Below, piece by piece: positions 5,999 through 6,407 of a stretch of DNA of 6,407 bases (position 1 is the stretch's first letter; each line of letters opens with the position of its first letter). Origin of the DNA: Bacteroidales bacterium. GTDB taxonomy: Bacteria; Bacteroidota; Bacteroidia; Bacteroidales; UBA3663. The position numbers and the translations under genes were made by a program. The notes beneath the pieces are model-generated. The model saw only the letters and a program-made list of their open reading frames with translations, was not told the origin of the DNA and ran no database searches. The stretch covers positions 1 to 6,407 of the forward strand of contig JAEDEY010000102.1 in NCBI GenBank assembly GCA_016293065.1. The letters run 5' to 3'.

Positions 5999-6364
5999 TC
6001 AGTTTTGTTGCATCAATAGTGATAATTTTTCTGAAATTTTTTCAGTAGTGATTCCAAGGAGCTTCATTTCGCGTGCGATAAGCGGCAGTTGCTCCTCATA
6101 GAAACGCTTTGAACGCATCTCCTGAATCTTGTCGATAGCGCCATCGGCGAGGAAGTTGCCCTTACCTCTCTGGCTGTAGATGATCTCGCCCTGCAGCAGT
6201 CGTTCGATGGCACGCTGCACGGTGTTAGGGTTGACCTGCATCTGCATCGCCAGTTCGCGCACCGAAGGAATCTGTTCATCGGTCTTGACCTCTCCTCGCA
6301 ATACTCGGTCGCAGATTACATCGACAATCTGCATGAATATCGGTTGATTATTCTGAAATTCCAT
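5999..6364 (-). CDS. GntR-family transcriptional regulator, YtrA subfamily
   Basis: 121-residue DNA-binding regulator. Residues about 5-75 form the GntR winged helix-turn-helix: PIFMQIVDVICDRVLRGEV, then QIPSVRELAMQMQVNPNTVQ and RAIERLLQGEIIYSQRGKGNF. The recognition helix is at about 45-57 (NPNTVQRAIERLL) and the wing is RGKGNF at 66-71. Only about 45 helical residues follow, far shorter than the ligand-binding domains of the FadR or HutC subfamilies; this is the hallmark of the YtrA subfamily, whose members usually repress a neighbouring ABC operon and their own gene. The start is set at the ATG at 6364, giving the normal MEFQNNQPIF N-terminus; an in-frame ATG at 6406 would add 14 residues that do not resemble the family. 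It lies 205 nt before the YbjQ gene on the same strand. The inducer is unknown. Confidence 0.93.
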   Translation of the reverse strand: MEFQNNQPIFMQIVDVICDRVLRGEVKTDEQIPSVRELAMQMQVNPNTVQRAIERLLQGEIIYSQRGKGNFLADGAIDKIQEMRSKRFYEEQLPLIAREMKLLGITTEKISEKLSLLMQQN

Positions 6365-6407
6365 TGTTATCTGTTTTATGTTTGTAAAAATCCTATTCCA
6401 AATCATC

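Noticed and set aside
5987..6012. GCAAC/GTTGC inverted repeat around the regulator stop codon
   Set aside because: Only five base pairs with a loop of more than 10 nt and no U-tract; too weak to call a terminator.
6038..6052. Palindrome within the 3' end of the regulator gene (CTGAAA, TTT, TTTCAG)
   Set aside because: It falls inside the coding sequence for a Lys/Glu/Ser-rich helix and is not followed by a run of T in the transcribed direction after the stop, so it is not supported as a terminator.
1..6407. Search for CRISPR arrays, tRNA or rRNA genes, transposases, phage or toxin-antitoxin genes
   Set aside because: None seen. Apart from the 205-nt leader, the window is almost fully occupied by the seven efflux-operon genes.

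Overview
The window holds one co-directional gene cluster, all on the minus strand (transcribed from right to left), that looks like a complete MacAB-TolC-type ABC efflux operon. The sequence points to a Bacteroidota genome, most likely of the order Bacteroidales. The permeases and the TolC-like protein resemble the forms common in that group, most starts lack a Shine-Dalgarno motif and have A/T-rich leaders, and the DNA is about 50% GC. Family-level placement (for example Muribaculaceae or Prevotellaceae) is only a guess.

Layout in transcription order: (1) a YtrA-subfamily GntR repressor (5999-6364); (2) a 205-nt intergenic leader (5794-5998) with a long inverted repeat, a TAAACCY heptamer tandem repeat and a possible 24-codon basic mini-gene; (3) a YbjQ/UPF0145 protein (5479-5793); (4) a stand-alone MacB/LolD-type ATPase (4778-5464); (5) and (6) two non-identical MacB/FtsX-type permeases (3583-4824 and 2315-3586), joined by a 4-nt stop/start overlap; (7) a MacA/HlyD-type periplasmic adaptor (1158-2264); (8) a TolC/OEP-family outer-membrane channel, cut off by the left edge of the window (1-1142). 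Gaps are short (14, 50 and 15 nt) and two gene pairs overlap, so a polycistronic mRNA is likely.

How they probably work together: the ATPase powers a permease pair (probably a heterodimer) in the inner membrane. The permeases' periplasmic domains engage the adaptor, which docks on the TolC channel, giving a tripartite pump across both membranes. A YtrA-type regulator next to an ABC operon usually means induction by envelope stress or antibiotics. The substrate cannot be read from the sequence.

The protein parts are familiar families. The least explained part is the leader between the regulator and the YbjQ gene. There, a 16-pair inverted repeat with one bulged base (plus a 5-pair extension) encloses the ribosome-binding site and start of the mini-gene, an arrangement that could act as a leader-peptide/RNA switch. 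The YbjQ protein inside an efflux operon is the second point of interest.
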